A stretch of DNA of 64,000 nt from Portulaca oleracea (taxonomy: Eukaryota; Streptophyta; Magnoliopsida; Caryophyllales; Portulacaceae). The stretch covers positions 33,673,317 to 33,737,316 of the forward strand of contig CM055876.1 of assembly GCA_029582165.1 (NCBI GenBank), in the 5' to 3' direction. Each line of letters starts with the position of its first letter. Position 1 is the first letter of the stretch. Positions 45,043 through 56,953 of this stretch are shown here, piece after piece. The translations under genes and the position numbers were made by a program. A model generated the notes under the pieces. That model made no database searches and was not told where the DNA came from. It saw only the letters and a list, made by a program, of their open reading frames with translations.

Positions 45043-45280
45043 TGTTAGGAATAGTGAATTCTTGTATTGGTTTCCAATTTGTTAACAATTTTGTTTCTTT
45101 GTTTCTTTATCTTGTTTCTTGGTTTGTTAGTCAAGGAAGGTTGGTTATATATAGCATTCCTCTCCCTCTATTATCTCTTGAGTTGAGATTGTAATTCTCA
45201 TCAATAATATTGAATCATCATTTCTCAAATCTCACTCCCTCTTTTCTTTTAATTTCACCAAATTAGGTTGAAACTTAACA
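45043..45280 (+). mobile_element. Solo LTR, 238 bp, 5-bp TSD
   Basis: Starts TGTTAGGAATAGTGAATTC and ends GTTGAAACTTAACA. It is flanked by AAGAT on both sides (45038-45042 and 45281-45285). It contains TTATATATAGCATTCC, a TATA-like LTR promoter, followed by CTCATCAATAATATTG. It is missing from the equivalent point of duplicate copy 2. Confidence 0.85.
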
Positions 45281-45927
45281 AAGATAAATAATTAAAAAAA
45301 ATTAAAAAATATTTCCTCATAATTAAAATACGTATATAAATACACAAATTCTCTGCATACTAACGTAAGGTTATAATATAGTGGAAATAATTTAGCATTA
45401 AAATCTCAATATTGCATATATAAATTCACAAGTCACAACATGAGCAACCTAGTAGTCACGTGACCAACACTTTCCACTCTTTTTGTCCCTTATTATCAGC
45501 TAGTTTTGATTTGTAACGGTCAATAATAGACCCACTTTAATCTTTAATTTTTAACACAATATATTTACAAATATTATATTACATAATATATCTATATATA
45601 ATAAAAGTATTTTCTACTGATAAATCCGATGCTGTTAATTTAATATTTAACTCATTATATATTTGAATAGCTAATATATATGCACTGTTTACAAAATTAT
45701 TATAGAATTCCTAGTGTGAAAGATGAGTGATGAAGCTGGACTGAAATAGGGTTTTTCCACGAAATTGGCAAGTTAATTAAATATTCCCAAATTATTTACT
45801 AAATGACAGGTGGCAAGAGAGCAAATGATGTTTACATAAGCTTGATAATGGCTACTAACTACCAGTACAAAGCTGCAAAATCAGACAACCAAACAATTCA
45901 GGTGCATGCAGGAAAAATATTAATGTA

Positions 45928-46139
45928 CTCCCTCCTCCGTTCCATATTAATTGTCTGAAATGTCGTCTTTGACTAAAATTTTTTTATAGTATATATATTT
46001 TATCAAAAAGTTACAATATTATATTCTTATGATAGTACTTTTCATTATGAATCTAATGATAATATTTTCATATATTAGAACATTGTATATGTTGAGAAAT
46101 TAACATTATCTCGGGATAATTAATATGGACCGGAGGGAG
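45928..46139. mobile_element. Stowaway-like MITE, 212 bp
   Basis: Ends CTCCCTCCTCCGTTCCATATT and AATATGGACCGGAGGGAG, with TA on both sides. Absent from duplicate copy 2, where the sequence runs on without it. Confidence 0.85.
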
Positions 46140-47520
46140 TAGCAAATAACTCATGTTGGTTACGTACGTGTGAAACTGCCTCACTTGGAGACTTGTGTGA
46201 ATATGTGATGCATGCAGGCACTGCAATCATCAGTTTTGAAAGTCAAAAACATGTAAACTTACACATGGTTTGAGACTTTTCTTTATGGTTAAGGTTGTAA
46301 CTAAACTGAGCTGGTTTCTGAGCAGCTAGAGAGTAGCTAGGTCAAAACTATGTTCAGATGTCTGTCGAGCCCAACCCTAGCATAGGAGAGCTCGATAATT
46401 AATAGGCTCGTGCAAAGTATTTTAGATAGGAAGTTGGCTATAATAAAAGAATATAGTTACATTTAATATTAATTTAGATATTTAAATTTTAATATTAGAA
46501 CATAAATTTGATGTTTTTCTTTGATTTTCTAGTTCAATTGCATGAAATATAAGAGTTCATGGTTAAGTTTCGCTTGGTTACACCTATATTATAAAAAAAT
46601 AAATGTTATTTTCTAGCTAATTAAGTAAATATATATCTAGAATTTTACTTTAAATTTGAAGTATTTTAAATTAAATAAAATAAATAAAAGCCATCAAGTC
46701 TGAATCTATCAGGGCCGGCTAGCTAGGCTCATTTACATTTTACACCCTTAGACTATGGGCAGTGGGAGTATGAAAAATGAATCCATGGTCGGTAAAATGA
46801 TTGTTTGCACTTGAATTAAATTCGATCATTTTCTAGTTGCGTCCAACACAATATAAATTTAAAAAAAATATTAGAACGGAATGAATCAAAGCACGGTCAC
46901 TACTTCAAGAATGGATAATCAATAATGATCCTCAAGCTTATAGTTGGCTTAGTCTAGAAGCCCTAGAAATTAAACCAAAATGTTCGGATCTATGTGTTTC
47001 AAGCATAAATCTCAATAAAATGGAAGTCACTATATAGGTAGAAGCAATTAAGGTATGGGTCGAATTATAAATAGGCTTCAACTCATTTTAAGGCAAAAAA
47101 TGTGCTATATTTTTATCCACAAAAGCTACCAAAAATCATTGAAATCACTTATCTTGATTAAGAAGAAAGGCAAAAAAACATGTTGATGGATAATATATTA
47201 ACTTTCCACCGTCTATTTGTAGAAGCCCTTGAATATAAGCTTTAGACATAATATAGAGGGTTGACATTACATAATGTGAGATCAATGCAAGCTGCAATTG
47301 AATGGTCAAATAAATGCACAAATGGAATGTACATATACGTAGAATTGTATGATTATGAAATCAATATACCAAGTCATATCCAACAAGGCCCTATATATTG
47401 TACAAATATAAGCATAACAAGGAGTTGACATTATATTTAGTCAATTGAAAGTGGTAATTAAATAGTAAATTGGAATTTACATGGAATGTTATGAAATCGA
47501 CATGACAAGGTCATAACCAA

Positions 47521-47573
47521 CCATACAAACAAATTGCATAGCAAGATGGAATATATACTATATAGTTAGATAA

Positions 47574-47609
<36 letters not shown>

Positions 47610-48440
47610 ATAGATACATATCTACATAAGTGACACAACCCATTAATTAAATATGATGAAGAATTTCTATTAGTACTTGTGGAACCAATTCAACTAAAAG
47701 GTAGAAGTTGTACGTAGTTGAAGGTTTATTATACCCCAACATGCCCCTTCATACGAATAACTTTTAGATTTAAAGAGTGAATGTTGCAAATGTTTCCTTA
47801 ACTTTAATTTGTGCAAATAAACAGGGAGTTACGCCTACTAAGATTCCAAACATGGACCTCTTACTTAGTCTAGCTCTGTACCGTGGAGAATCATCTCAGT
47901 GAAAAATTTAAGCTAATGGTTGAAACTTCAATGATGGTTTTGGCCATGCTTCGTAAAAAAACTTATTCACCAGTCTACTGATAAAAGTTGGCGTACACAA
48001 AGATTTGAATGAACCAAAAGAAGTGTTTCATAAGCAGTCTATATTATATATATGATTGCTTGCTTGTGTCAATAGACTGATTTATAGGTTCAATTGTCTG
48101 ATCCGGTCTGACCCGAAAAACCCGAATTGTCCTACGCGGAAACATTGGGTTCAAACGTAGATTCTTCTTCTGAATTTTGATAATAGCTGAATATTCGGAC
48201 ATAATATTTCTCTTTTTTCTATTTTTCGAACCCAATTCTAACTTGAATTCAGCTCTGTCTGAATTATCCAACCTGGTCTGACTCGAATAAAAATCGGGTC
48301 GGGACATGAATTTCTCGTCCGAGTTTGACCAACTCGAATTCACTCAAATTTTTGTCAGTGCTACTCACAAATTAAAACCTCATAATCTTACTTAGAACTC
48401 TACGGTTCATTTACTTCATGGGTCCTCTTTTAGGGTCAAT
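47521..48440. other. Spacer upstream of NDUFB10
   Basis: A GATA microsatellite lies at about 47570-47616. From 47640 to 47950 is a member of a dispersed repeat (words such as CAACATGCCCCTTCAT and AAGCTAATGGTTGAA) also seen near 5860-6000 and 35450-35540. From 48080 to 48350 is a CCGGTCTGACCCGAAAAACC-type repeat. The 99-codon minus frame 48343-48044 lies inside that repeat and is not called. Confidence 0.5.
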
Positions 48441-48466
48441 AACCCTTCCCAATGAGTAGAAAAGAT

Positions 48467-48513
48467 TGGGCCTTTGGTGAACTGGCGAATGTGGCGGGCC
48501 TTGTTGGAGCCCA
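48467..48513 (+). promoter_or_regulatory. Site II elements upstream of NDUFB10
   Basis: TGGGCC at 48467-48472 and AGCCCA (reverse TGGGCT) at 48508-48513 lie 135-180 bp before the ATG, with GCGGGCC between. TGGGCY site II boxes, bound by TCP factors, are typical of plant genes for mitochondrial respiratory subunits. Motif-based call. Confidence 0.6.
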
Positions 48514-48647
48514 ACCACGTACTACACTCCATTCCCCACTTCTGAATTCTTCTTCACATCGCATTCTTTCCTCGTTCATTCTTCCTCCACAAACACACAT
48601 CCAACCAACCCCAGAAAAAAGTGTCAGAGAAATCGATCGAATTCGAG

Positions 48648-49060
48648 ATGGGTCGGAAGAACTACCGGGTGGAGTTCGATGAGTCCCCGCCGGACGACTT
48701 CGATCCGGCGAACCCCTACAAAGATCCGGTGGCCATGCTCGAGATGAGGGAGCATTTGGTCCGTGAAAAATGGATCGACATCGAGAAAGCTAAGATCCTC
48801 CGCGACCGTGTCAGATGGTGCTACCGTGTTGAAGGTGTCAATCATCTTCAGAAATGTCGTCATCTTGTTCATCAGTACCTCGAGGCCACTCGTGGTATTG
48901 GGTGGGGCAAGGATGGACGCCATCCCTCCCTCCATGGTTGGTTTTCGAGTTCTCCTTTTTCCGAATTAGGGTTTGGAATTTTGGTTTGGTTCATTTATGG
49001 GGGTTTTGTTGGTTTGATTGATTAGGTCCCAAGGTGGAGGAGCCTGTTGATGCTGAATGA
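48648..49060 (+). CDS. NDUFB10: NADH dehydrogenase (ubiquinone) 1 beta subcomplex subunit 10, 107 aa
   Basis: Accessory subunit (PDSW) of the membrane arm of mitochondrial complex I. Exons 48648-48936 and 49026-49060 join (G|GT CCC) to a 107-residue protein. The sequence MGRKNYRVEFDESPPDDFDP, then NPYKDPVAMLEMREHLVREKW, CYRVEGVNHLQKCRHL and ATRGIGWGKD, matches the plant NDUFB10 proteins At1g49140/At3g18410 as I recall them. The two cysteines of CYRVEGVNHLQKC are the family ones. There is no cleavable presequence, as expected for this subunit. The frame starting at 48621 adds nine unsupported residues, and the 134-codon version reads through the intron. A large 3'-UTR intron is likely: donor GAG|GTAATTG at 49089/49090 and acceptor TTTTTTCAG at 51358, with a final non-coding exon from 51359. 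Confidence 0.95.
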
Positions 49061-52000
49061 ATGATCTGCTGGGTTGGTTTCTTTCCGAGGTAATTGATAT
49101 TTTGCTGTTGTTTGATGTCATTGCTCCTGGGTGTGTTATGTTTGATTTTGGGTGTTCTTATGGATTGTGAAATTGTGGTACGACTGAATGATATCAGAGG
49201 GGAAATGGGCGATTTTGCAATGCAAGTGTTAGGGTTTTTTAATTTGTGTTGCTAGGACTTGATCATATTGTATTGATGTCTAATGCCACAGTCAACACTC
49301 CAATTCAAACATGTTTTTGTTATTGTTCTTATGAATTGTTGAGCTGTAGTACAACTGGGTGGTATCACAATTTGTGTTGCCAGGACTTGATCATATTGTA
49401 TTGATGTCTAAGTGCCAGAATCGAAGTTATGTAGGGTTTGATCGACAACTTCACATTCAATGGTTTAAGCTAAAATATAATCTTAGCAGTTATGTATATC
49501 AGAAGATAAAGCGGGTTAGTTGAGATGGCATTATGAGGCCGGTAGGATTGTTGGGTTGGGCATTTGATTTGAAGATAAGGTGGTTTGTCTGACATGAAAT
49601 TATGGGGCAAGATAATAGGGGCAGGCATTTGGTTTGGTTGGACGAAATTGTGTTGTTTCAGCGGCTGATTTGAATGATTTTCAGTGGTTTTGTGATAGTG
49701 AATGGTCCTACAGTTTGTCTAAAGTTTTGTGCTAAACTCGTTAGTTCACGGATGATTTTCAATGGTTTTGAAGATGAAGTGGGCTAACAGTTTAGCTTGT
49801 AATAGGGAATGGGGCATGAAGTTAGATAAAGTGATTCAGTTTCAGCTGCCTAGTTGAGCAATTTGTAGTTCATGAAAGACTTATCTCAAACTTGACAGAA
49901 GGCTACTCATGGAAGATTTGATCATATCTTCATGAGCTAAAATGTTCTTTTGTGGTTAACTGTGAGTTATTGAGGAATAAGCTTCTGGTGCTTACTGGCT
50001 TGACATAGTTCGGCCCTTCGGGAATGGTTTTCCAATTTTGAATCAGAGAAGTGTTATTTCAAAGATTCATATGACTTTGTTAGAGTAGTTGAGTTGAGTG
50101 TGCCCAAGTGGACAATTGCTTTGTTTTGTCATATATGCTGCTTCTGGAGATTGTCCAGTCTGGTCTATCTGTGTGAAAGCGAAACACTTCCCAGTTTTCC
50201 AAGTAACCCTGAGAGATGAGGTGTATCTATTGGATTATGTTGGCCTTGACAGTTGATATATAATTTGCTTGTTTAGTTTAAACTCTTCATAGTCAGGAGA
50301 GCAAACCTTGGAAACACGAGAGACCTGTGGTTTCAACTAATAATTAGCACGCAGCTTGTTTCATCCATTTGGTACTCTTCCTTCCATATGGTTATGCACG
50401 CTGTAGATAACTCCTGGATTCGTTTAGGTTGTGGCTCCTTAAATTCACATTCTTTTGAAAATTGTTGCCCTTCATTATGTGTTTTTTTGTGACTTTTGTC
50501 CAAGTTTTGTTATCTGAAGTTCTCTCTCAAGGAGTGAAGGAGCTTCCAAATATTCTTTACACCCCATGTCTTATTGCCGCTCCTAAGTTTTACTCTCTCA
50601 AGTTCTTTATCAAAGGTTAAAGAACCTCAGAGAGTTGATTATGCCATGTCTTATTGTCAGCCAAGTAATGGGTCAATTTAGTACTTGCCTCATTTCAAAT
50701 CTAGCAACTTGCTTGAAACTTTGAATTACAAAAAATTGAATGCAAAATCATTTAAATCAATATATGTGAGTATTTGCTCTCGTTCCTTGTTGAATGAGAA
50801 AGAAAGAGGCTAGGGATCAAAAGAAAGTGGACAAATAGAGGCAATGGAAAATTGGATCCTTTAGGGTGTGTTTTTTGTGTGTTAATAACCAATTTCTACC
50901 CATTTTAATTCATCTACCCTTTTTCGGAATACAAATTCCATATTTACAAAAATTCTAACCTCTTCCAAATTTTTGCACGTTCCCCCAATACTTTTCCAAC
51001 CCAAAATCAAATTTACCAAACCTTTTCTTACCCTTCTAAAGAAAACCTTGTTAATTACTATTTGTTAATTATCTTCCACACCACAAAGGGACCACACCTC
51101 AATGCCTCGAAGGACAACTGAGTTGGTGCCCTGGGGTAACAAATCCCGTGCAATTTATTACATGTTTCTAAAGATTGTTCTCCAAATAGGGTCATTGTTC
51201 ACTTGCATATATTAGGTTTTTCACTCTCTATAGTGTAATTATTCAATGACAGATATATGGAAGTATAAACTCCAAGTACATGTAATATACATTGAGTTGA
51301 GTAGATTTGGGCGGCATGGGTTTCTCACACTAACACTCTTTTCTTCCCCTTTTTTCAGGCTATTGATGCTGGAACCATCTGGATGAAGCATAAGCATGCT
51401 AATGAGATAACACAATTGGCCTGTTTAAAATTGTGCCATGACATTTGCTATTTTGTGCCCTTTTTTGGTCTTCAAACTCTTGTAGATTTTGATGACTATC
51501 AGAATAAATTGCCCCCTTTTTTGTTCTGTTTTGGTTTGTTGGCAAGTATACAAGGATGTGAGTTCATCCAGAATTTGGATCGCATTGTTGAATGCAGTGG
51601 ATAATTCATGAGTGAAATAACCATTTTTTTTCCAATGTCGTCCGGTATTTGGATTGCGGTAGAATTATCTAGACGTAGCAAAACAAATCTGAGACCCGAA
51701 AAATTCGAGCCCGAACCGATACCTGAATGGATGATCCTATCCTGACCCAAACACGAAAGAACCTCACTCGATGTAACCTGAATAAACTCACCTGATTAAT
51801 GACCACACCTAAATGACTCCAAATTAGTCAGAACCCAATTGGAAAGAACCTCACTCGAGTCTATCCAAATAAACTGATCCAAAGGCAACCCGTAGTCATA
51901 TCTGAGCCAGTCAAAAGAGCCGATCTTCGACCGAATTACTAGGCAAGTCTAAGTTGTGTTTTGCTCTTTGGAAAATGAAATGGACACAATTTTTGCCTAT

Positions 52001-52062
52001 TGTTACTAATCTAATGTGACATTTGGTTGAAAATTTTTTAGTCAACCTTTTAAAGTTAATAA
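49061..52062 (+). other. NDUFB10 3' UTR with a probable 2.27-kb intron, then dispersed repeats
   Basis: Stop codon to about 51620: untranslated, with the putative intron 49090-51358. Inside it, GGACTTGATCATATTGTATTGATGTC is partly repeated at 49256 and 49382. A MITE lies at 51154-51287. From 51650 to 51960 is a CCCGAACCGATACCTGAA-type repeat of the same dispersed class as 2655-2800 and 48080-48350. Frames at 51383-51750 are shadows. Confidence 0.5.
51154..51287. repeat. MITE-like element, sibling of 7736-7871
   Basis: Starts TTTATTACATGT and ends ACATGTAATA, with the inner AAACTCCAAGTA block and TTGTTCACTTGCA, as in the copy at 7736. Confidence 0.6.
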
Positions 52063-55000
52063 CAAGGAATTTGGTGTCAGCAAAGTACACAAAATAGAAA
52101 AAAAAAATAGTTCACCACCCTCTTGGCTTGTTACTTTTCAAACTTCAAAGACAACGATGAATGTGACACTTAACCGATGGTGTCATGTATTCAGTATTCA
52201 ACAATGGATGTGACACTTAACCGATGGCCAAGCCTAATACATAAATCAAAATTGGGATTATAATTATAAACTGTTAAATGATAATTATAAAGTCTCAAAA
52301 GTAAATTCAATTGTAGGCATGGATGACGATAGTGAACTAAACAGCCAAAACTTCTTACAAATATTCAACTGCATCATTAGTCAATATTCCATGAACTCGG
52401 ATACTGAAGTTTTTTTTTTTTATATATAAAGTTGGGATATGATTAACTAATGAATATACGCAACTAATCAACATAAATTAGTTCCAATGATCAGATGCTT
52501 CATACTTCATGATGGAGAAGATTTGCTTTGAAACAGCTTTATCTCTTGCTGCTGCTCGCTCGGATCAACGTAGGATCAAACACTGAAAAATACATGTATT
52601 CATTAGGTTAAATCTTATATAGCTTGAACTCAATATGACGTACCATAAGATGTTTTAGATAGATCTAAAAAGCTAAAAACCGAAGTACAGAGACAAATAA
52701 AATTTTTAAAATTTTTAAAAGCTAAAAACCGATGTTTTAGATACATACTAACAAAAGATAGTTTGATGATATATGTCTTGCCCCAAAAATACCTAGAGTA
52801 TTCTGCTTTTTATCAAGCTAATATTATTATGGCTTTTTACACTTATTTCTTTTATAGTTACTATTAATTATCAATTATAATTAGCATGTGTTGACAACAC
52901 TGACGAATATAAATGATTAGATAATCGAATCAATCTCATGTATTTGGCAGATTTTTTTGTAAATTTGAAAAATTGTGAATAAAATATAATTTTGAATAGT
53001 TTATGTATGGTATTATAGTTTATAATTTGAAAATTTGTGAATAAAATATAATTTTGAATAGTTTATGTATGATAATCAAATCAATCTCATGCATTTGGCA
53101 GATTTTTTGTAAAATTTAGTATACAAATATATAGCTTTTACACTAACACAAGATACTTTAAACTTTTTGTGTTTCGTCCCAGGCGCCAGGACTCACACTA
53201 TTTTCACATAAGATAATGGTGAAAATTATTCAGCAATAAAGTCTCCATATAGCATGAAAAGTTTTAACTACACAGGCAAAATAGTAGTCACATGACAAAC
53301 AGTCACTATAAAACAATATATAAAATATATGTGTGTGTAAAAGCAGCTAAATAAACAATGACAAATAATTTAGGGAAATTGGAATCTAATAAACCAAACT
53401 TTATGTCCATTTTGATCTAACAAACCAAACTTACCTTTTTGCTAATGACATACCATACTTAACATTATATTTTTATGATTGAACCTCCACCACTTTCCGG
53501 TCACCGGAAAAATGACGTGGAATTTTTTGTGCTGAGGTGGACTGCTTTATATGATAAAAATAAAGATAAATTGTTGATGACATGTGCTTGCTATGTGACT
53601 CACTAATTATGTCACAGAAAAAAGTAAAAACCCCAACCAAAATGTTAATAATCACTCAAAAAAATTACTTCCTCATTTTCCTAAACCCTAAACAGAAAAA
53701 ATTAAAAACTAAAAAAACCTCCATGTCTGGAATTCCATGTTAGTCATGCAATTAAAAAAATGGATGCTGAAGGTTTAATCAATTTTTTTTTATTAGATTC
53801 CAATTTCCATTATAAAAATACAGTAATTTTTTTTGAGTGATTATTAACATTTTGGTTGGGGTTTTTATTTTTTCTGTGACATAATTAGTGAGTCACATAG
53901 CAAGCACAAGTCATCAACAATTTATCTTTATTTTTATCATATAAAACAGTCCACCTCAGCACAAAAAATTCCACGTCATTTTTCCGATGACCGGAAAGTG
54001 GTGGAGGTTCATTCAAACAAATATAATGTTAAGTATGGTATGCCATTAGCAAAAATGTAAGTTTGGTTTGTTAGATCAAAATGGACATAAAGTTTGGTTT
54101 ATTAGATTCCAATTTTCCAATAATTTATAGGGCATTCCTTGTGAAAGATCAAACAGGTTACAGGGTTTCTCCACGAAATAGGCAACTTAAATAATCCCAA
54201 ATTAGTGAGTAAATGACAGGTGGCAAGAGAGCAAATGATGTTTACATAAGCTTGAGAGTGGCTACTAACTACCAGTACAAAACTGCAAAGTCAGACAACC
54301 AAACAATTCATGTGCAGGAAAATTATTAATGCAACAATAATCATTCACCTCCACAACAAAAGGAGTTATACTATGTGTGAAACTGTCTCACTTAAAGAGA
54401 CTTATGTGACGCAGACCAATATATATATTATATGCATTCGGAGCATGTATTTTAGATATTTGTGAGTGAATAATCATATGAATCAGAGTGAACAATCATA
54501 ATAATCAAGTGAACAACTTAATACATATGGGTGAACAATTATAGAATCTGGAGCACATGCTCCGGGAGCACCTAATAAATTGTAGACGCAGACAGATAAT
54601 CAGTTTTGAAAATCAAAAAGCATGTAAACCTCTATGAATTGAAGTGGGACAACTTCAAGATCAAATGAACCGCAAGCTTATTTTTGGGATAAGAAACAAA
54701 TAAGGTAGTACTAGTACAGATTTTTTTTGGACAAAAATCGGGCAGTCTTATGTTGGTATTGGTCAAAATAGACGTCGAGTCATTTGATGCCAATGAACTC
54801 CTCTCAAAATCTCTAAAAATCAACCCAAGGGCAAAGAATGTACTATATTCAAATCCACAGAAGCCAGCAAAATCATTGAAATATCTGCTCTTGTTCAAGG
54901 AAAAGGCAGAAAGCATGTTGAGGTAGAATATATATATATATATATATATTAAAAACTAGTATGCAGTTAGGGTAAACATAACATAGAGGGTTGACATTAA

Positions 55001-55229
55001 ATACAGTCAAATCAATGGAAGCTGCAATTGAATAGTCAATGGAACTTATACATGGAATGGTATGAATTATGAAATCAACATAGCCTAGTCATATCCAACA
55101 AAGCTTAACAAATTGCACAGCCATAAGCCAAAAAAGGAGTTGACATTATATTCAGTCAATTGAAAGCTGCAATTAGTAAATGGAATGTTTACATGGAATG
55201 TTATGAAATCGACATGACTAGGTCATAAC
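52063..55229 (+). repeat. Segmental duplication, copy 2
   Basis: Direct duplicate of 44436-47520 (anchors listed there). Copy 2 is interrupted at 53373 by the foldback element. It also has its own local repeat: TTGTGAATAAAATATAATTT followed by TGAATAGTTTATGTATG occurs at 52974 and 53035. An (AT)n run at 54930-54950 lies where copy 1 has ATAATATATT. Confidence 0.85.
53373..54118. mobile_element. Foldback Mutator-like element, 746 bp, arms of about 300 bp
   Basis: Starts GGGAAATTGGAATCTAATAA and ends TTATTAGATTCCAATTTTCC. It is flanked by identical 9-mers AATAATTTA (53364-53372 and 54119-54127). The arms pair almost throughout: CTCCACCACTTTCCGGTCACC, TGACGTGGAATTTTTTGTGC, TGATGACATGTGCTTGCTATG and CACTAATTATGTCACAG on the left recur reversed on the right. 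The loop is about 100-120 bp (53695-53815) and contains a third terminus, TATTAGATTCCAATTTCC at 53791-53808. No transposase. The transcript would fold into a near-perfect hairpin. Confidence 0.9.
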
Positions 55230-56953
55230 TCAAAAGCTTAAGCTGATAGTTGAAAGTATGATGATGGTAATACTGTATATTCTAGCAAACATCTTTATTA
55301 ATATATAGGACCACCAGTAGCAAACTGCTCTCCCAAGATAGCAATTATGATTAATTCTCAACATGTGAATGGACTGATTCTAACTCAAATAAAGGGTCAA
55401 TTCCTGGTCGGTCAATGAAAAAGATAAAATCTTATCCCCAAAAAGATTTTCCCGTTTTCATATCCATCCCCCTTGCCACCATGGGAAACAAGAATGTCGG
55501 CTTGCAAAGATACAAAGAGACTTACAGATTCTGTAGCTATCGGGGCAAGGTCTTCGAAAGTTGAGCTGAGATGACTCCCCCACAGATGACATTTGTTTCT
55601 CTGTATGAAAGCGATAACAAAGTTTACGGATTAGGAAGATGTCTCATATGGAAGACTTTGAAGCTCAGAAGCAGAGAAATTCTCTGGGCAGTTAATCTTG
55701 TCTCACATAGAATTCCACCAAATATGTTGAGTTTCTACCAGATGCCAACTACCAATACATACAGCGACAACAGCACCTTACGCATCACTTAATTACCACA
55801 AAAAAAAAGAAGAAGAATTGCAAAATGGCTCTCTGTGGAGATCAGTCTCCATACTCTGCCGGACTTGGCAGTTAATTAACATCAAGACACCAACACAACA
55901 AAAGTTGGATCATACTAGACACTGCAATTATCTAATGGGAAGTCTCGCTGTTTTGGACAATAGCACTAGTAATAGCAGTATCTATTTCCATCAGCCACTT
56001 CTGATGCTGTCACTAGTAGTTTGCCTCAGTTAACTTCCAAAAAGATACGAAATGAGATGAACAGATGTTTTGTGTTACTTTCCTGAACCTGAAGTTACAT
56101 CAGATGTGGTTGTTTAATAAACTGTGCAAATTGTTGCTCCACTGTGAGTCAACTAGAGCTCTTTGGGAGTTATGTTTGAAGTGCTTGGAGCATCAATGGG
56201 TATATGCCAAATATATAGAGCATCTTTAGGCTCCCTAGTGCTGCCTCAGCAAGCAAGTACTCCTAACATTATGGCAATGATTTAATAAGACGGACACAGA
56301 AGAACCATCAAGAGTATAAAACACCTCAATGTGGCCGAGATATTGATAAAGGCAATGCATCTTTGGAATTACCAAGTATTTTTTGAAGTATTGACTATTG
56401 ATCAACTTATGAACTACCAGAAAATCTTAAACGGCAAATTGAACAAAGTACAGGTTATCAAATTCTGTAGTTCAATAAGTATGCAGCCAAAGAAGCAAAT
56501 ACGCCTGAAAGAGTTTAGATAAAAATATGAAAGCAGTTCATGCTCTCCCCCATAAAGGGATGCTGCAACCATTAAGCATGAAAATATAATGAAAGTATAT
56601 TGAAATCCACTGCTTCCCATGTACTGCACCTGCAAAGCACCAATACTATGTATATTTGAGGGAAGCATGCCTTGACCAGTCCATATGATATAAACATAAA
56701 GTTACGTCGTTTGTTTTTCGAAAGAATACTGAAAAGGTACAGGTGCATTTGCAATTGATTTTCCTAATGCTAATGCCAAGTTCTTCACATGGAGGAGGGC
56801 TAAAAAGAAATAAGCTATAGGATTAGGGTTTAGGGTTCAGCTCTTCGCACTCCATAAACCAATATACTAGCACACAGACCAAAGAAAGCAAGTATAAAAG
56901 TTACAAGTGAGTTTTCCTCTGAAAACTTACAGGCAATTGTAGCCCCATTTGAA
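55230..56953. other. Region beyond the 3' end of the METTL25-like gene
   Basis: Holds the 3' UTR of the minus-strand methyltransferase. The base composition of 55490-56050 is more balanced than the spacer. On the minus strand a short coding-like stretch (STFEDLAPIATES, ending at a GTAAGT near 55526) could be an exon of an unrecognised or decayed gene, but I could not extend it. Plus frames at 55571-56033 have no known domain. Confidence 0.35.

Larger units (their letters stand above)
44436..47520 (+). repeat. Segmental duplication, copy 1
   Basis: Collinear with 52063-55229 over most of its length. Shared anchors in order: GTACACAAAATAGAAAAA; AATGATAATTATAA and GATAGTGAACTAA; GACAGGTGGCAAGAGAGCAA; GGCTACTAACTACCAGTACA; AATCATTGAAAT; TAGAGGGTTGACATTA; TGTTATGAAATCGACATGAC. 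Copy 1 carries a solo LTR (45043) and a Stowaway (45928) that copy 2 lacks, and lacks the foldback element of copy 2. No coding frame is conserved between the copies. Copies are direct and about 7.6 kb apart, with the NDUFB10 gene between them. Confidence 0.85.

Noticed and set aside
48044..48343. 99-codon minus frame rich in Asp, Arg, Ser
   Set aside because: Lies in the dispersed CCGACCCGA-type repeat.
48624..48935. 103-codon minus frame over NDUFB10
   Set aside because: Shadow of the plus-strand exon, whose plus frame matches the family.
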